From contig NZ_LT222319.1 of assembly GCF_900074915.1 (NCBI RefSeq), positions 4,993,001-5,057,000 of the forward strand: a DNA stretch of 64,000 nt. Reading direction: 5' to 3'. Origin of the DNA: Pseudomonas cerasi (lineage in GTDB: Bacteria; Pseudomonadota; Gammaproteobacteria; Pseudomonadales; Pseudomonadaceae). Below, one piece after another: positions 45,720-54,887 of this stretch; the first letter of the stretch is position 1; each line of letters begins with the position of its first letter. Both the position numbers and the translations under genes were made by a program. A model generated the notes under the pieces. The model saw only the letters and a list, made by a program, of their open reading frames with translations, searched no databases and was not told the origin of the DNA.

Positions 45720-46721
45720 TCAGGCCGTAGCCTTGTCGTCCTTCTTAAGACTTGCCGGCGGCCAGTTGTCGAGGCGCATGCCGAGGGAGAGACCACGAGA
45801 AGCCAGAACGTCCTTGATCTCGGTCAAGGATTTCTTGCCCAGGTTCGGAGTCTTCAACAGCTCTACTTCGGTGCGCTGAATCAGATCACCGATGTAGTAG
45901 ATGTTCTCCGCCTTAAGGCAGTTGGCCGAACGCACGGTCAGTTCCAAATCGTCAACCGGACGAAGCAGGATCGGATCGATCTCGTCTTCCTGTTCGATTA
46001 CCACTGGTTCGCTGTCGCCTTTGAGGTCCACGAACGCAGCCAACTGCTGTTGCAGGATGGTTGCAGCGCGACGGATAGCCTCTTCAGGGTCCAGAGTACC
46101 GTTGGTTTCCAGATCAATAACCAGCTTGTCCAGGTTAGTACGCTGCTCGACACGGGCGTTTTCCACCACGTATGCGATACGGCGAACCGGGCTGAACGAA
46201 GAGTCAAGCTGCAAGCGACCAATGCTGCGGCTTTCGTCTTCATCGCTTTGACGCGAGTCTGCCGGCTCATAACCACGACCACGAGCTACGGTGAGCTTCA
46301 TGTTCAAGACGCCGTTAGACGCCAGGTTAGCGATTACGTGATCGGGGTTAACGATCTCGACATCATGATCCAGCTGAATATCGGCAGCGGTAACCACCCC
46401 CGAACCCTTCTTCGACAAGGTCAGCGTAACTTCGTCTCGACCGTGCAGCTTGATAGCCAGACCTTTAAGGTTCAACAGTATTTCAATGACGTCTTCCTGT
46501 ACACCTTCGATGGCGCTGTACTCATGGAGTACACCGTCAATCTCGGCCTCGACTACTGCACAGCCGGGCATGGAGGACAACAAAATGCGGCGAAGCGCGT
46601 TGCCCAGGGTATGGCCGAAACCACGCTCGAGAGGCTCGAGAGTGATTTTGGCGCGGGTTGGACTGACAACCTGCACATCAATGTGGCGGGGTGTCAGGAA
46701 CTCATTTACCGAAATCTGCAT
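45720..46721 (-). CDS. rpoA: RNA polymerase alpha subunit
   Basis: A 333-residue alpha subunit. The N-terminal assembly domain includes [21 protein letters not shown] linker follows, then the C-terminal domain with [19 protein letters not shown] and [13 protein letters not shown], which contacts UP elements and activators. It lies between rpsD and rplQ, so polymerase and ribosome genes share control. Confidence 0.98.
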
Positions 46722-46743
46722 GGATGCACCTATTTTCTAGCCC

Positions 46744-47364
46744 TTACTTGGAGTAGAGCTCGACAATCAGGCTTTCGTTGATGTCGGCGGATAGATCACT
46801 GCGAGCTGGAACGTTCTTGAAAACGCCCGATTTCTTCTCAGTGTCTACTTCTACCCATTCTACGCGGCCACGTTGGGCACACAGATCGAGAGCCTGGACA
46901 ATACGCAGCTGATTCTTAGCTTTTTCGCGGATAGCAACAACGTCGCCAGCACGAACCTGATAAGAAGGAACGTTAACGGTTTTGCCGTTTACGCTGACCG
47001 ACTTGTGCGAAACCAATTGACGGGATTCGGCACGCGTCGAGCCGAAGCCCATGCGGTATACAACGTTGTCCAGACGGCATTCGAGCAGTTGCAGCAGGTT
47101 CTCGCCTGTTGCACCTTTCTTGCCGGCGGCTTCTTTGTAGTAGCCGCTGAACTGACGCTCGAGAACGCCGTAGATACGACGGACTTTTTGCTTTTCACGC
47201 AGCTGAGTACCGTAATCGGACTGGCGACCACGACGCTGGCCGTGGATACCTGGAGCTGCTTCGATGTTGCACTTGGATTCGATAGCGCGAACGCCGCTCT
47301 TCAGAAAGAGATCGGTGCCTTCACGACGAGCAAGTTTGCATTTTGGACCAATGTAACGAGCCAT
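46744..47364 (-). CDS. rpsD: Ribosomal protein S4
   Basis: A 206-residue S4 (MARYIGPKCKLARREGTDLF) with the S4 RNA-binding domain at ~residues 96-160 (RLDNVVYRMGFGSTRAESRQ, then QLVSHKSVSVNGK). It nucleates 30S assembly. In enteric bacteria it also represses the alpha operon by binding the leader. It lies 18 bp after rpsK. Confidence 0.97.
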   Translation of the reverse strand: MARYIGPKCKLARREGTDLFLKSGVRAIESKCNIEAAPGIHGQRRGRQSDYGTQLREKQKVRRIYGVLERQFSGYYKEAAGKKGATGENLLQLLECRLDNVVYRMGFGSTRAESRQLVSHKSVSVNGKTVNVPSYQVRAGDVVAIREKAKNQLRIVQALDLCAQRGRVEWVEVDTEKKSGVFKNVPARSDLSADINESLIVELYSK

Positions 47365-47382
47365 TTCTTACAGTCTCCTGGA

Positions 47383-47772
47383 TTACACGCGGCGCTTCTT
47401 CGGCGGACGGCACCCGTTGTGCGGGATTGGCGTCACGTCGGTGATGCTGGCGATCTTATAGCCACAGCCGTTCAATGCACGGACAGCGGATTCACGACCT
47501 GGGCCTGGACCCTTGACATTGACGTCGAGGTTCTTCAGACCGTACTCCAGCGCAGCTTGACCAGCACGTTCAGCAGCTACTTGAGCAGCGAACGGGGTGG
47601 ACTTGCGCGAACCACGGAAACCCGAACCGCCGGAGGTAGCCCACGAAAGAGCGTTACCTTGACGATCGGTAATGGTGACGATTGTGTTGTTAAACGACGC
47701 GTGGATGTGGGCGATGCCATCAACCACTGTCTTTTTAACTTTTTTACGAGGACGAGCAGCAGGTTTTGCCAT
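47383..47772 (-). CDS. rpsK: Ribosomal protein S11
   Basis: A 129-residue S11 of the 30S platform. The core is HIHASFNNTIVTITDRQGN and the C-terminus is PHNGCRPPKKRRV. The order rpsM-rpsK-rpsD is conserved. Confidence 0.97.
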   Translation of the reverse strand: MAKPAARPRKKVKKTVVDGIAHIHASFNNTIVTITDRQGNALSWATSGGSGFRGSRKSTPFAAQVAAERAGQAALEYGLKNLDVNVKGPGPGRESAVRALNGCGYKIASITDVTPIPHNGCRPPKKRRV

Positions 47773-47802
47773 GACTAAATTCCTGTCGTTGCGCTGGTGC
47801 GA

Positions 47803-48159
47803 TTACTTGCGGATCGGCTTACGCGGACCTTTGCGAGTACGCGCGTTGGTCTTGGTACGCTGACCGCGCACTGGAAGACCACGACGATGACGCAGACCGC
47901 GGTAGCAGCCCAGGTCCATCAAGCGCTTGATTTTCATGTTGATTTCGCGACGCAGGTCACCTTCAGTGGTGAACTTCGCCACTTCGCCACGCAGCTGTTC
48001 AATCTGCTCGTCGCTCAGATCTTTGATTTTCACCGCCGGATTTACGCCGGTGGTTGCACAAATTTTCTGTGCGGTGGTGCGACCAACACCATAGATGTAG
48101 GTCAACGAGATAACAGTATGCTTGTTATCTGGAATGTTAACGCCTGCAATACGGGCCAT
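47803..48159 (-). CDS. rpsM: Ribosomal protein S13
   Basis: A 118-residue S13 (MARIAGVNIPDNKHTVISL, then YIYGVGRTTAQKICA) of the 30S head, contacting tRNA and the 50S bridge. The basic tail ends GPRKPIRK. It is the first gene of the alpha group and is preceded by a 130-bp leader with its own promoter and a hairpin. Confidence 0.97.
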   Translation of the reverse strand: MARIAGVNIPDNKHTVISLTYIYGVGRTTAQKICATTGVNPAVKIKDLSDEQIEQLRGEVAKFTTEGDLRREINMKIKRLMDLGCYRGLRHRRGLPVRGQRTKTNARTRKGPRKPIRK

Positions 48160-48218
48160 TCAGTGGGACTCCAATTGACAGCTACCTACGCCCCGGAAGC
48201 CAAGAAATAGGGCGCGAG

Positions 48219-48247
48219 ATAATATCGCTGTAGTAACAAATAATCAA
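48219..48247 (-). promoter_or_regulatory. Promoter of the rpsM (alpha) group
   Basis: On the minus strand TTGATT (48247-48242) and TATTAT (48224-48219) are separated by 17 bp, a near-consensus sigma70 promoter. It lies in the rpmJ-rpsM gap, about 60 bases before rpsM, directly after the hairpin. Confidence 0.7.
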
Positions 48248-48271
48248 CCCAGCAGCGCACTAGCTGCTGGG
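48248..48271 (-). terminator. Hairpin between rpmJ and rpsM
   Basis: CCCAGCAGC-gcacta-GCTGCTGGG is a 9-bp perfect stem that abuts the -35 box of the alpha promoter. On the minus strand it is followed by TTGATTATTTG, a weak T-tract. It may partly terminate or process the spc transcript. Confidence 0.55.
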
Positions 48272-48289
48272 CTTAAGCACAAATCACAA

Positions 48290-48406
48290 TCAGCCTTGGC
48301 GCTGCTTATGACGTGGTTCCGCGCTGCAAATTACTCGAACCACACCTTCGCGGCGGATAATCTTGCAGTTACGGCACAGCTTTTTCACCGATGCACGAAC
48401 TTTCAT
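48290..48406 (-). CDS. rpmJ: Ribosomal protein L36
   Basis: A 38-residue L36 ([20 protein letters not shown], ending HKQRQG), too short for many gene finders. The zinc site is complete: Cys11, Cys14, Cys27 and His33, so this is the zinc-binding form. It lies 28 bp after secY. Confidence 0.96.
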
Positions 48407-48434
48407 CACCAACTCCTCGAACCTTAGGGGTGCT

Positions 48435-49769
48435 TCAGCGCAGCATACCGCCGCTGCCACCGTAGCCCTTCAGGTTGGCTTTCTTCATCAGGGATTCATA
48501 CTGGTGCGAAACGAGGTGAGATTGCACTTGCGACATAAAGTCCATCACAACCACGACCACGATCAGCAACGAGGTCCCGCCAAGGTAGAACGGTACGTTT
48601 GCCGCGACCACCAGGAACTGGGGAAGCAGACACACGGCCGTCATATATAGAGCACCGAACATGGTCAAGCGAGTCAAAACGCCATCAATATAGCGTGCCG
48701 ACTGCTCACCTGGACGAATACCCGGAATAAAGGCACCGGACTTCTTCAGGTTTTCCGCTACGTCTTTCGGATTGAACATCAACGCCGTATAGAAGAAGCA
48801 GAAGAAAATAATCCCTGCACTAAACAGCAGAATATTCAACGGCTGACCAGGAGCGATCGACTGCGAGATGTCCTGCAACCAGCCCAGACCTTCAGACTGA
48901 CCGAACCAGGACCCCAACGAAGCCGGGAACAGCAAAATGCTGCTCGCGAAAATGGCCGGTATCACACCAGCCATGTTCACTTTCAGCGGCAAGTGGCTGG
49001 TCTGCGCAGCGAAGACCTTGCGGCCCTGCTGACGCTTGGCGTAGTGAACAGCGATACGACGCTGACCACGCTCAATGAACACCACAAAACCGATGATCGC
49101 TACCGCCAGCAAACCGATTGCAACCAGAGCGAAGATATTGATATCACCCTGACGTGCAGACTCGAAAGACTGCCCTATTGCTCTCGGAAGACCGGCGACG
49201 ATACCTGCGAAAATCAACATCGAGATACCGTTGCCGACACCGCGCTCGGTGATCTGCTCGCCCAGCCACATCATGAACATCGCACCTGCCACGAAGGTAG
49301 TTACGGCCACAAAGTGGAAACCCAGGTCCCCAGAAAACGCGACGCCCTGACTCGCCAGACCAACGGACATGCCGATAGCTTGGACCAGAGCCAGGACAAC
49401 GGTGCCATAGCGGGTGTACTGGCTTATCTTGCGACGGCCAGCTTCACCTTCCTTCTTCAACTGCTCCAGCTGCGGGCTGACGGCGGTCATCAGCTGCATG
49501 ATGATCGATGCCGAAATGTACGGCATGATCCCCAGTGCAAAGATGCTCATCCGTTCCAACGCGCCGCCGGAAAACATGTTGAACAAGCTAAGAATGGTCC
49601 CCTCATTCTGTCGAAACAGTTCTGCGAGTCGGTCCGGGTTGATACCTGGAACCGGGATGTGTGCGCCTATTCGGTAGACGATAATCGCCAGGAACAGAAA
49701 ACGCAGACGAGCCCAGAGTTCAGACATACCGCCTTTGCCGAGCGCTGAGAGAGCACCTTGCTTAGCCAT
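48435..49769 (-). CDS. secY: Preprotein translocase subunit SecY
   Basis: A 444-residue SecY with ten predicted membrane helices. Landmarks are [20 protein letters not shown] (plug region), [15 protein letters not shown], and the cytosolic loops [12 protein letters not shown] and [19 protein letters not shown]. It forms the channel for protein export with SecE and SecG. It starts 1 base before the rplO end, so the two are coupled. Confidence 0.97.
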
Positions 49770-50204
49770 TTATTCCTCGAACTTGCCGCCAGCTGCTTCG
49801 ATAGCCGCACGCGCACCTTTGGTGGCGGCGATACCCTTGATAGTGACAGCGCGAGTAACTTCGCCCGACAGCATGATTTTCACACGCTGAACGTTCTGGT
49901 TAATCACGTTGGCATCTTTCAGGGACTGCACAGTTACGATGTCGCCTTCCACTTTAGCCAGCTCGGACAGACGCACTTCTGCGCGGTCCATGGCCTTCAG
50001 GGAAACGAAACCGAATTTTGGCAGGCGACGATGCAGCGGCTGTTGGCCGCCCTCAAAGCCCGGAGCAATAGTGCCACCGGAGCGGGAGCTTTGACCTTTG
50101 TGGCCACGGCCACCGGTCTTGCCCAAACCACTACCGATACCACGGCCCGGACGATGCTTTTCGCGACGGGAACCCGGCGCTGGACTCAGATCATTGAGTT
50201 TCAT
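49770..50204 (-). CDS. rplO: Ribosomal protein L15
   Basis: A 144-residue L15 of the 50S subunit. The Gly/Arg-rich N-terminus (LSPAPGSRREKHRPGRGIGS, then GLGKTGGRGHKGQ) enters the rRNA core. It follows rpmD by 3 bp and abuts secY. Confidence 0.97.
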   Translation of the reverse strand: MKLNDLSPAPGSRREKHRPGRGIGSGLGKTGGRGHKGQSSRSGGTIAPGFEGGQQPLHRRLPKFGFVSLKAMDRAEVRLSELAKVEGDIVTVQSLKDANVINQNVQRVKIMLSGEVTRAVTIKGIAATKGARAAIEAAGGKFEE

Positions 50205-50207
50205 CGA

Positions 50208-50384
50208 TTAACCCTCGACTCGCAGCATGTAGTAAGCCTTGTTGATCATCCCGCGATTTTCGGGAGTATCCAGGACTTCTACAGTGTGACCGATGCGACG
50301 CAGACCCAAACCCTTAATGCACAATCTGTGATTAGGGATGCGGCCGGTCATGCTTTTGATCAGCGTTACTTTAACGGTAGCCAT
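50208..50384 (-). CDS. rpmD: Ribosomal protein L30
   Basis: A 58-residue L30 (MATVKVTLIKSMTGRIPNH, then LGLRRIGHTVEVLDTPENR). The start is ATG at 50384, 2 bp after the rpsE stop. Confidence 0.96.
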   Translation of the reverse strand: MATVKVTLIKSMTGRIPNHRLCIKGLGLRRIGHTVEVLDTPENRGMINKAYYMLRVEG

Positions 50385-50386
50385 GA

Positions 50387-50887
50387 TCAGATGATCTCCT
50401 CAACACGCTTGCCACGCTTGGCAGCGATCGACTCAGGAGACTGCATGCCCTTCAAACCCTTGAACGTAGCGTGAACCACGTTTACCGGGTTAGTCGAACC
50501 GTAGCACTTGGCCAATACGTTCTGGACACCAGCAACTTCCAACACTGCGCGCATTGCGCCGCCAGCGATGATACCGGTACCTTCAGAAGCAGGCTGCATG
50601 TACACCTTGGAGGCGCCATGAGCAGACTTCATCGCGTACTGCAGGGTAGTGCCGTTCAGATCAACCTGAATCATGTTGCGACGAGCAGCTTCCATCGCTT
50701 TCTGGATTGCAGCAGGCACTTCACGTGACTTGCCACGGCCGAAGCCAACGCGCCCTTTACCATCACCCACTACGGTCAACGCAGTGAAAGTGAAGATACG
50801 GCCGCCTTTTACGGTTTTGGCCACGCGGTTAACTTGAACCAGCTTCTCGATGTAGCCTTCGTCGCGTTTTTGGTCGTGATTTGACAT
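50387..50887 (-). CDS. rpsE: Ribosomal protein S5
   Basis: A 166-residue S5 with the N-terminal double-stranded-RNA-binding domain (RVAKTVKGGRIFTFTALTVV, GDGKGRVGFGRGKSREVPAA). It contributes to mRNA unwinding and fidelity. It overlaps nothing and follows rplR by 3 bp. Confidence 0.97.
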   Translation of the reverse strand: MSNHDQKRDEGYIEKLVQVNRVAKTVKGGRIFTFTALTVVGDGKGRVGFGRGKSREVPAAIQKAMEAARRNMIQVDLNGTTLQYAMKSAHGASKVYMQPASEGTGIIAGGAMRAVLEVAGVQNVLAKCYGSTNPVNVVHATFKGLKGMQSPESIAAKRGKRVEEII

Positions 50888-50890
50888 AAC

Positions 50891-51241
50891 TTAGAACTCC
50901 AGCCCGCCTTCACGAGCAGCATCAGCCAGCGCTTTGACACGGCCGTGGTACTTGAAGCCAGAACGGTCGAAAGCGACTTGCGATACACCCGCGGCTTTCG
51001 CGCGCTCGGCGACCAGCTTGCCAACCTTAGTGGCCGCGTCGATGTTGCCAGTGGCGCCATCACGCAGTTCTTTGTCCAAAGTCGAGGCGCTTGCCAGGAC
51101 TTTGCTGCCGTCGGCCGAGATGACCTGGGCATAAATGTGCTGCGAAGAGCGGTGCACGCAGAGACGCACGACTTCCAGCTCGTGCATTTTCAGGCGTGCT
51201 TTGCGAGCGCGACGCAGTCGGGTAACTTTTTTGACGGTCAT
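50891..51241 (-). CDS. rplR: Ribosomal protein L18
   Basis: A 116-residue L18 that binds 5S rRNA (basic N-terminus TVKKVTRLRRARKARLKM; C-terminal FDRSGFKYHGRVKALADAAR). Confidence 0.97.
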   Translation of the reverse strand: MTVKKVTRLRRARKARLKMHELEVVRLCVHRSSQHIYAQVISADGSKVLASASTLDKELRDGATGNIDAATKVGKLVAERAKAAGVSQVAFDRSGFKYHGRVKALADAAREGGLEF

Positions 51242-51251
51242 TTGCTATGCC

Positions 51252-51785
51252 CTACTTCTTCTTGGCTTCTTTACGGCGGACGACTTCGTCCGCGTAACGC
51301 ACACCTTTGCCTTTGTAAGGCTCAGGACGGCGGAAGTCGCGGATCTCAGCGGCCACTTGACCAACCAACTGCTTATCGATACCACGAATCAGGATATCGG
51401 TCTGGCTGGGGGTCTCAGCGGTGATGCCATTCGGCAATTCATAGTCCACCGGGTGCGAAAAGCCAAGTGCAAGGTTCAGGACCGTGCCTTTTGCTTGCGC
51501 CTTGTAACCAACACCGACCAGCTGGAGCTTACGCTCGAAGCCTTGGCTTACGCCCTGGACCATGTTGTTAACCAGTGCACGAGTGGTGCCTGCCATTGCG
51601 CGGGTTTGTTGATCGCCATTGCGAGCAGCGAAACGCAGCTCACCAGCTTCTTCAACAATCTCAACGGACGAATGGATGTTCAGTTCCAGAGTGCCCTTGG
51701 CACCCTTCACCGAAAGCTGCTGGCCGACGAGTTTGACTTCGACGCCGGATGGCAACTTAACGGGGTTCTTAGCTACGCGTGACAT
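51252..51785 (-). CDS. rplF: Ribosomal protein L6
   Basis: A 177-residue L6 with two similar halves (SRVAKNPVKLPSGVEVKL, later GVGYKAQAKGTVLNLALGFS) and the conserved end KGVRYADEVVRRKEAKKK. It lies near the factor-binding site of the 50S. Confidence 0.97.
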   Translation of the reverse strand: MSRVAKNPVKLPSGVEVKLVGQQLSVKGAKGTLELNIHSSVEIVEEAGELRFAARNGDQQTRAMAGTTRALVNNMVQGVSQGFERKLQLVGVGYKAQAKGTVLNLALGFSHPVDYELPNGITAETPSQTDILIRGIDKQLVGQVAAEIRDFRRPEPYKGKGVRYADEVVRRKEAKKK

Positions 51786-51797
51786 GCTTATCCCCCC

Positions 51798-52190
51798 TTA
51801 GAACACAGTGCAAAGCACTTCGCCACCGACACCGGCAGCGCGCGCAGCACGATCCGTCATCACACCTTTACTGGTGGAGACGATAGACACACCAAGACCG
51901 CCACGAACTTTCGGCAGATCATCGGAGGACTTGTACTGACGCAAGCCTGGGCGGCTGACGCGCTTAACCTCTTCAATGACCGGACGGCCTTCGAAGTACT
52001 TAAGCTCGATGGACAGCGAGGATTTAACTTCGCTGCTGATCTGATAACCCGCAATGTAGCCTTCGTCCTTCAGAACTTTTGCTACAGCAACCTTCAACGT
52101 GGAAGATGGCATGCTTACGACGGGCTTTTCAGCCATCTGGGCATTACGGATACGAGTTAGCATGTCCGCTAACGGGTCCTGCATACTCAT
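51798..52190 (-). CDS. rpsH: Ribosomal protein S8
   Basis: A 130-residue S8 (MSMQDPLADMLTRIRNAQMA; C-terminal GLGVSIVSTSKGVMTDRAAR). It binds central 16S rRNA and, in enteric bacteria, represses the spc operon. It is preceded by an unusual 214-bp gap with its own promoter-like sequence. Confidence 0.97.
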   Translation of the reverse strand: MSMQDPLADMLTRIRNAQMAEKPVVSMPSSTLKVAVAKVLKDEGYIAGYQISSEVKSSLSIELKYFEGRPVIEEVKRVSRPGLRQYKSSDDLPKVRGGLGVSIVSTSKGVMTDRAARAAGVGGEVLCTVF

Positions 52191-52263
52191 GGGCTAGACG
52201 CTCCTAAAACAAAATAATTAGCCTTGCGGCTACAGCTTGATCGCCGAGAACTTCCGGGCAAGT

Positions 52264-52286
52264 AAAAACACGGGCTCAGGCGAGCC
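52264..52286 (-). terminator. Hairpin in the rpsH leader
   Basis: On the minus strand GGCTC-gcct-GAGCC is followed four bases later by TTTTT. It lies downstream of the candidate promoter, so it could attenuate rpsH transcription. The stem is short (5 bp), so this is tentative. Confidence 0.35.
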
Positions 52287-52290
52287 GGCA

Positions 52291-52319
52291 ATTCTAGTCC
52301 TACGCCGGAAATGAATCAA
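52291..52319 (-). promoter_or_regulatory. Internal promoter upstream of rpsH
   Basis: On the minus strand TTGATT (52319-52314) and TAGAAT (52296-52291) are separated by 17 bp. This is a good sigma70-type promoter inside the spc operon, about 100 bases before rpsH. The -35 lies within the 3' arm of the next hairpin. Confidence 0.6.
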
Positions 52320-52340
52320 GCCCCAATAGGGGCTTGATTC
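52313..52340. terminator. Perfect 12-bp hairpin between rpsN and rpsH
   Basis: GAATCAAGCCCC-aata-GGGGCTTGATTC is a perfect inverted repeat in the middle of the spc operon. There is no strong T-run after it on the minus strand. It overlaps the -35 of the internal promoter, and may be a processing site, a partial terminator or a regulator. Confidence 0.6.
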
Positions 52341-52404
52341 AAATTCAGGCTTCATGCCGACCGGTGACTTGCGCAACCGGCTGGCACGAAGCGAGAGGTG
52401 CGCC

Positions 52405-52710
52405 TTACCAGCTGGCTTTGACCAGACCTGGTACGTCGCCACGCATGGCTGCTTCACGCAGTTTGTTACGGCCGAGGCCGAACTTGCGGTAAACGCCGTG
52501 TGGACGACCAGTGATGCGGCAACGGTTACGCATGCGCGCAGCGCTTGCGTCACGGGGTTGCTTCTGCAGGGCTACGGTAGCTTCCCAACGCGCTTCTGGA
52601 CTTGCGTTCAGATCAACGATGATTGCTTTCAGCTCTGCACGCTTCTTGGCGTACTTGGCAACGGTGAGCTGACGCTTCAGCTCACGGTTTTTCATGCTCT
52701 TCTTGGCCAT
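52405..52710 (-). CDS. rpsN: Ribosomal protein S14
   Basis: A 101-residue S14 of the long, zinc-free type ([40 protein letters not shown] has a single Cys). The start is the ATG at 52710; the 22 upstream codons to 52776 are read-through from the rplE end. Confidence 0.96.
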
Positions 52711-52723
52711 TTTCCTACTCCAA

Positions 52724-53263
52724 TCAGTTGCGGAACGGGAATTTGAAAGCACGCAGCAATGCGCGACCTTCATCATCGTTCTTGGCAGTGGTGGTCAGGG
52801 TAATGTCCAGACCGCGGAGAGCATCGATCTTGTCGTAGTCGATTTCCGGGAAGATGATCTGCTCTTTTACGCCCATGCTGTAGTTACCACGACCATCGAA
52901 GGACTTGGCATTCAGGCCGCGGAAGTCGCGAACCCGAGGCAGGGAGATCGACAGCAGACGATCCAGGAATTCGTACATACGATCGCGGCGCAGAGTCACT
53001 TTGACACCGATCGGCCAACCTTCACGGACTTTAAAGCCAGCGATGGATTTCCGAGCGTAAGTCACAACGACTTTTTGACCGGTGATCTTTTCCAGGTCAG
53101 CAACAGCGTGCTCGATGACTTTTTTGTCGCCGATCGCTTCGCCCAGACCCATGTTCAGGGTGATTTTGGTAACGCGCGGAACTTCCATCACGTTCGAAAG
53201 CTTAAGTTCTTCCTTAAGTTTCGGAGCGATTTCCTTCCGGTAAATCTCTTTTAGTCGTGCCAT
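52724..53263 (-). CDS. rplE: Ribosomal protein L5
   Basis: A 179-residue L5 ([40 protein letters not shown]) that binds 5S rRNA and the P-site tRNA. The C-terminal [20 protein letters not shown] is conserved. Confidence 0.97.
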
Positions 53264-53283
53264 GGTCTTCTACCTAGCAGTGT

Positions 53284-53598
53284 TCAAGCATCAACCGCTT
53301 TTTGGGTCGACTTGAAGACACGAATTTTCTTGCCGTCTTCAACTTTGAAACCAACGCGGTCAGCCTTGTTGGTTGCGCCGTTGAAAATGGCGACGTTGGA
53401 AGCGTGCATTGGCGCTTCTTTCTCGACGATACCGCCCTGTACGCCCGACATCGGGTTTGGCTTGGTATGACGCTTCACCAGGTTGATCCCACCAACGACC
53501 AAACGGTCGTCAGCGAGAACCTTGAGCACCTTACCGCGCTTACCTTTGTCTTTGCCGGCGATCACGATGATCTCGTCGTCACGACGAATCTTTTGCAT
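53284..53598 (-). CDS. rplX: Ribosomal protein L24
   Basis: A 104-residue L24 with the KOW motif (DEIIVIAGKDKGKRGKVLKV). It is an early 50S assembly initiator. It lies 11 bp after rplN. Confidence 0.97.
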   Translation of the reverse strand: MQKIRRDDEIIVIAGKDKGKRGKVLKVLADDRLVVGGINLVKRHTKPNPMSGVQGGIVEKEAPMHASNVAIFNGATNKADRVGFKVEDGKKIRVFKSTQKAVDA

Positions 53599-53609
53599 GT
53601 CGGATCTCC

Positions 53610-53978
53610 TTAGAGCACTTCTGGGGCGAGCGAGACGATCTTCATGAACTTCTCAGTACGAAGTTCACGGGTCACTGGCCCAAAGATACGGGTACCGATC
53701 GGCTCTTGCTTGTTGTTCAACAGAACAGCAGCGTTGCCATCGAAGCGGATGATGGAGCCGTCTGCACGACGAACACCGTGGCGAGTGCGGACTACAACTG
53801 CAGTCATCACTTGGCCTTTTTTCACCTTGCCGCGAGGAATTGCTTCCTTGACGGTTACTTTGATGATGTCACCGATACCAGCGTAACGACGATGGGAGCC
53901 ACCCAGCACCTTGATGCACATAACGCGGCGTGCGCCGCTGTTATCGGCCACATCGAGCATGGATTGAGTCTGAATCAT
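53610..53978 (-). CDS. rplN: Ribosomal protein L14
   Basis: A 122-residue L14 (MIQTQSMLDVADNSGARRVM), located at the subunit interface. The KVLGGSHRRYAGIGDIIKV motif is conserved. Confidence 0.97.
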   Translation of the reverse strand: MIQTQSMLDVADNSGARRVMCIKVLGGSHRRYAGIGDIIKVTVKEAIPRGKVKKGQVMTAVVVRTRHGVRRADGSIIRFDGNAAVLLNNKQEPIGTRIFGPVTRELRTEKFMKIVSLAPEVL

Positions 53979-54001
53979 ATAATTTCTCCGACCCCTAGCC
54001 C

Positions 54002-54268
54002 TTAGACTTCCACAGCGCGTTCGAGGATATCAACCAATGCCCAAGACTTGGTCTTGGCTACCGGACGAGTTTCACGAATAGTGACCTTGTCGCCGATATG
54101 GCATTGATTGGTTTCGTCGTGCGCGTGCAGCTTAGTCGAACGCTTAACGTATTTACCGTAGATCGGGTGCTTTACGCGACGCTCGATCAGAACGGTGATG
54201 GTCTTGTCCATCTTGTCGCTGACAACACGGCCAGTCAGCGTACGGACAGTTTTTTCGGCTTCAGCCAT
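54002..54268 (-). CDS. rpsQ: Ribosomal protein S17
   Basis: An 88-residue S17 with an OB fold (RTLTGRVVSDKMDKTITVLI, then VKHPIYGKYVKRSTKLHAHD). It follows rpmC by 2 bp. Confidence 0.97.
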   Translation of the reverse strand: MAEAEKTVRTLTGRVVSDKMDKTITVLIERRVKHPIYGKYVKRSTKLHAHDETNQCHIGDKVTIRETRPVAKTKSWALVDILERAVEV

Positions 54269-54270
54269 GA

Positions 54271-54462
54271 TTACTTACCTGCCTGCTGGTTGAGCACAGT
54301 TTTCACGCGAGCGATGTCACGCTTAACTTGCGAGAGCAGATGAGACTGCCCCAACTGGCCAGTTGCTTTCTGCATACGCAGATTGAACTGGTCGCGCAGC
54401 AGGCCGAGCAGTTGCTCGTTCAGCTGCTGTGCTGATTTTTCACGAAGTTCATTCGCTTTCAT
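54271..54462 (-). CDS. rpmC: Ribosomal protein L29
   Basis: A 63-residue L29 helical hairpin ([18 protein letters not shown]), near the exit tunnel. The ATG at 54462 overlaps the rplP TGA by one base; a GTG one codon earlier is not used. Confidence 0.96.
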
Positions 54463-54875
54463 CACATCACCGTCCGCTTAACAAAGGAGGTGGCGAGCGG
54501 CAGCTTTGCAGCAGCCAGGGCGAAAGCCTCACGCGCCAGCTCTTCAGTAACACCCTCGATTTCATACAGGACTTTGCCTGGCTGAATCTGGGCAACCCAG
54601 TACTCCACGTTACCCTTACCTTTACCCATCCGAACTTCGAGTGGCTTTTTGGTTACAGGCTTGTCCGGGAACACACGGATCCAGATCTTGCCGCCACGTT
54701 TAACGTGACGGGTCAGAGCACGACGCGCTGACTCGATCTGACGAGCGGTGAGACGACCACGAGCAACAGACTTCAGCGCGAACTCGCCGAAGCTGACTTT
54801 GCTACCGCGCAGTGCCAGACCACGGTTGTGGCCGGTCATCTGCTTGCGGAACTTCGTACGCTTTGGTTGCAACAT
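54462..54875 (-). CDS. rplP: Ribosomal protein L16
   Basis: A 137-residue L16 ([40 protein letters not shown]) of the A-site/5S region. The Arg81-type loop ([20 protein letters not shown]) is present. Confidence 0.97.
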
Positions 54876-54887
54876 TTGGCGTACCCC

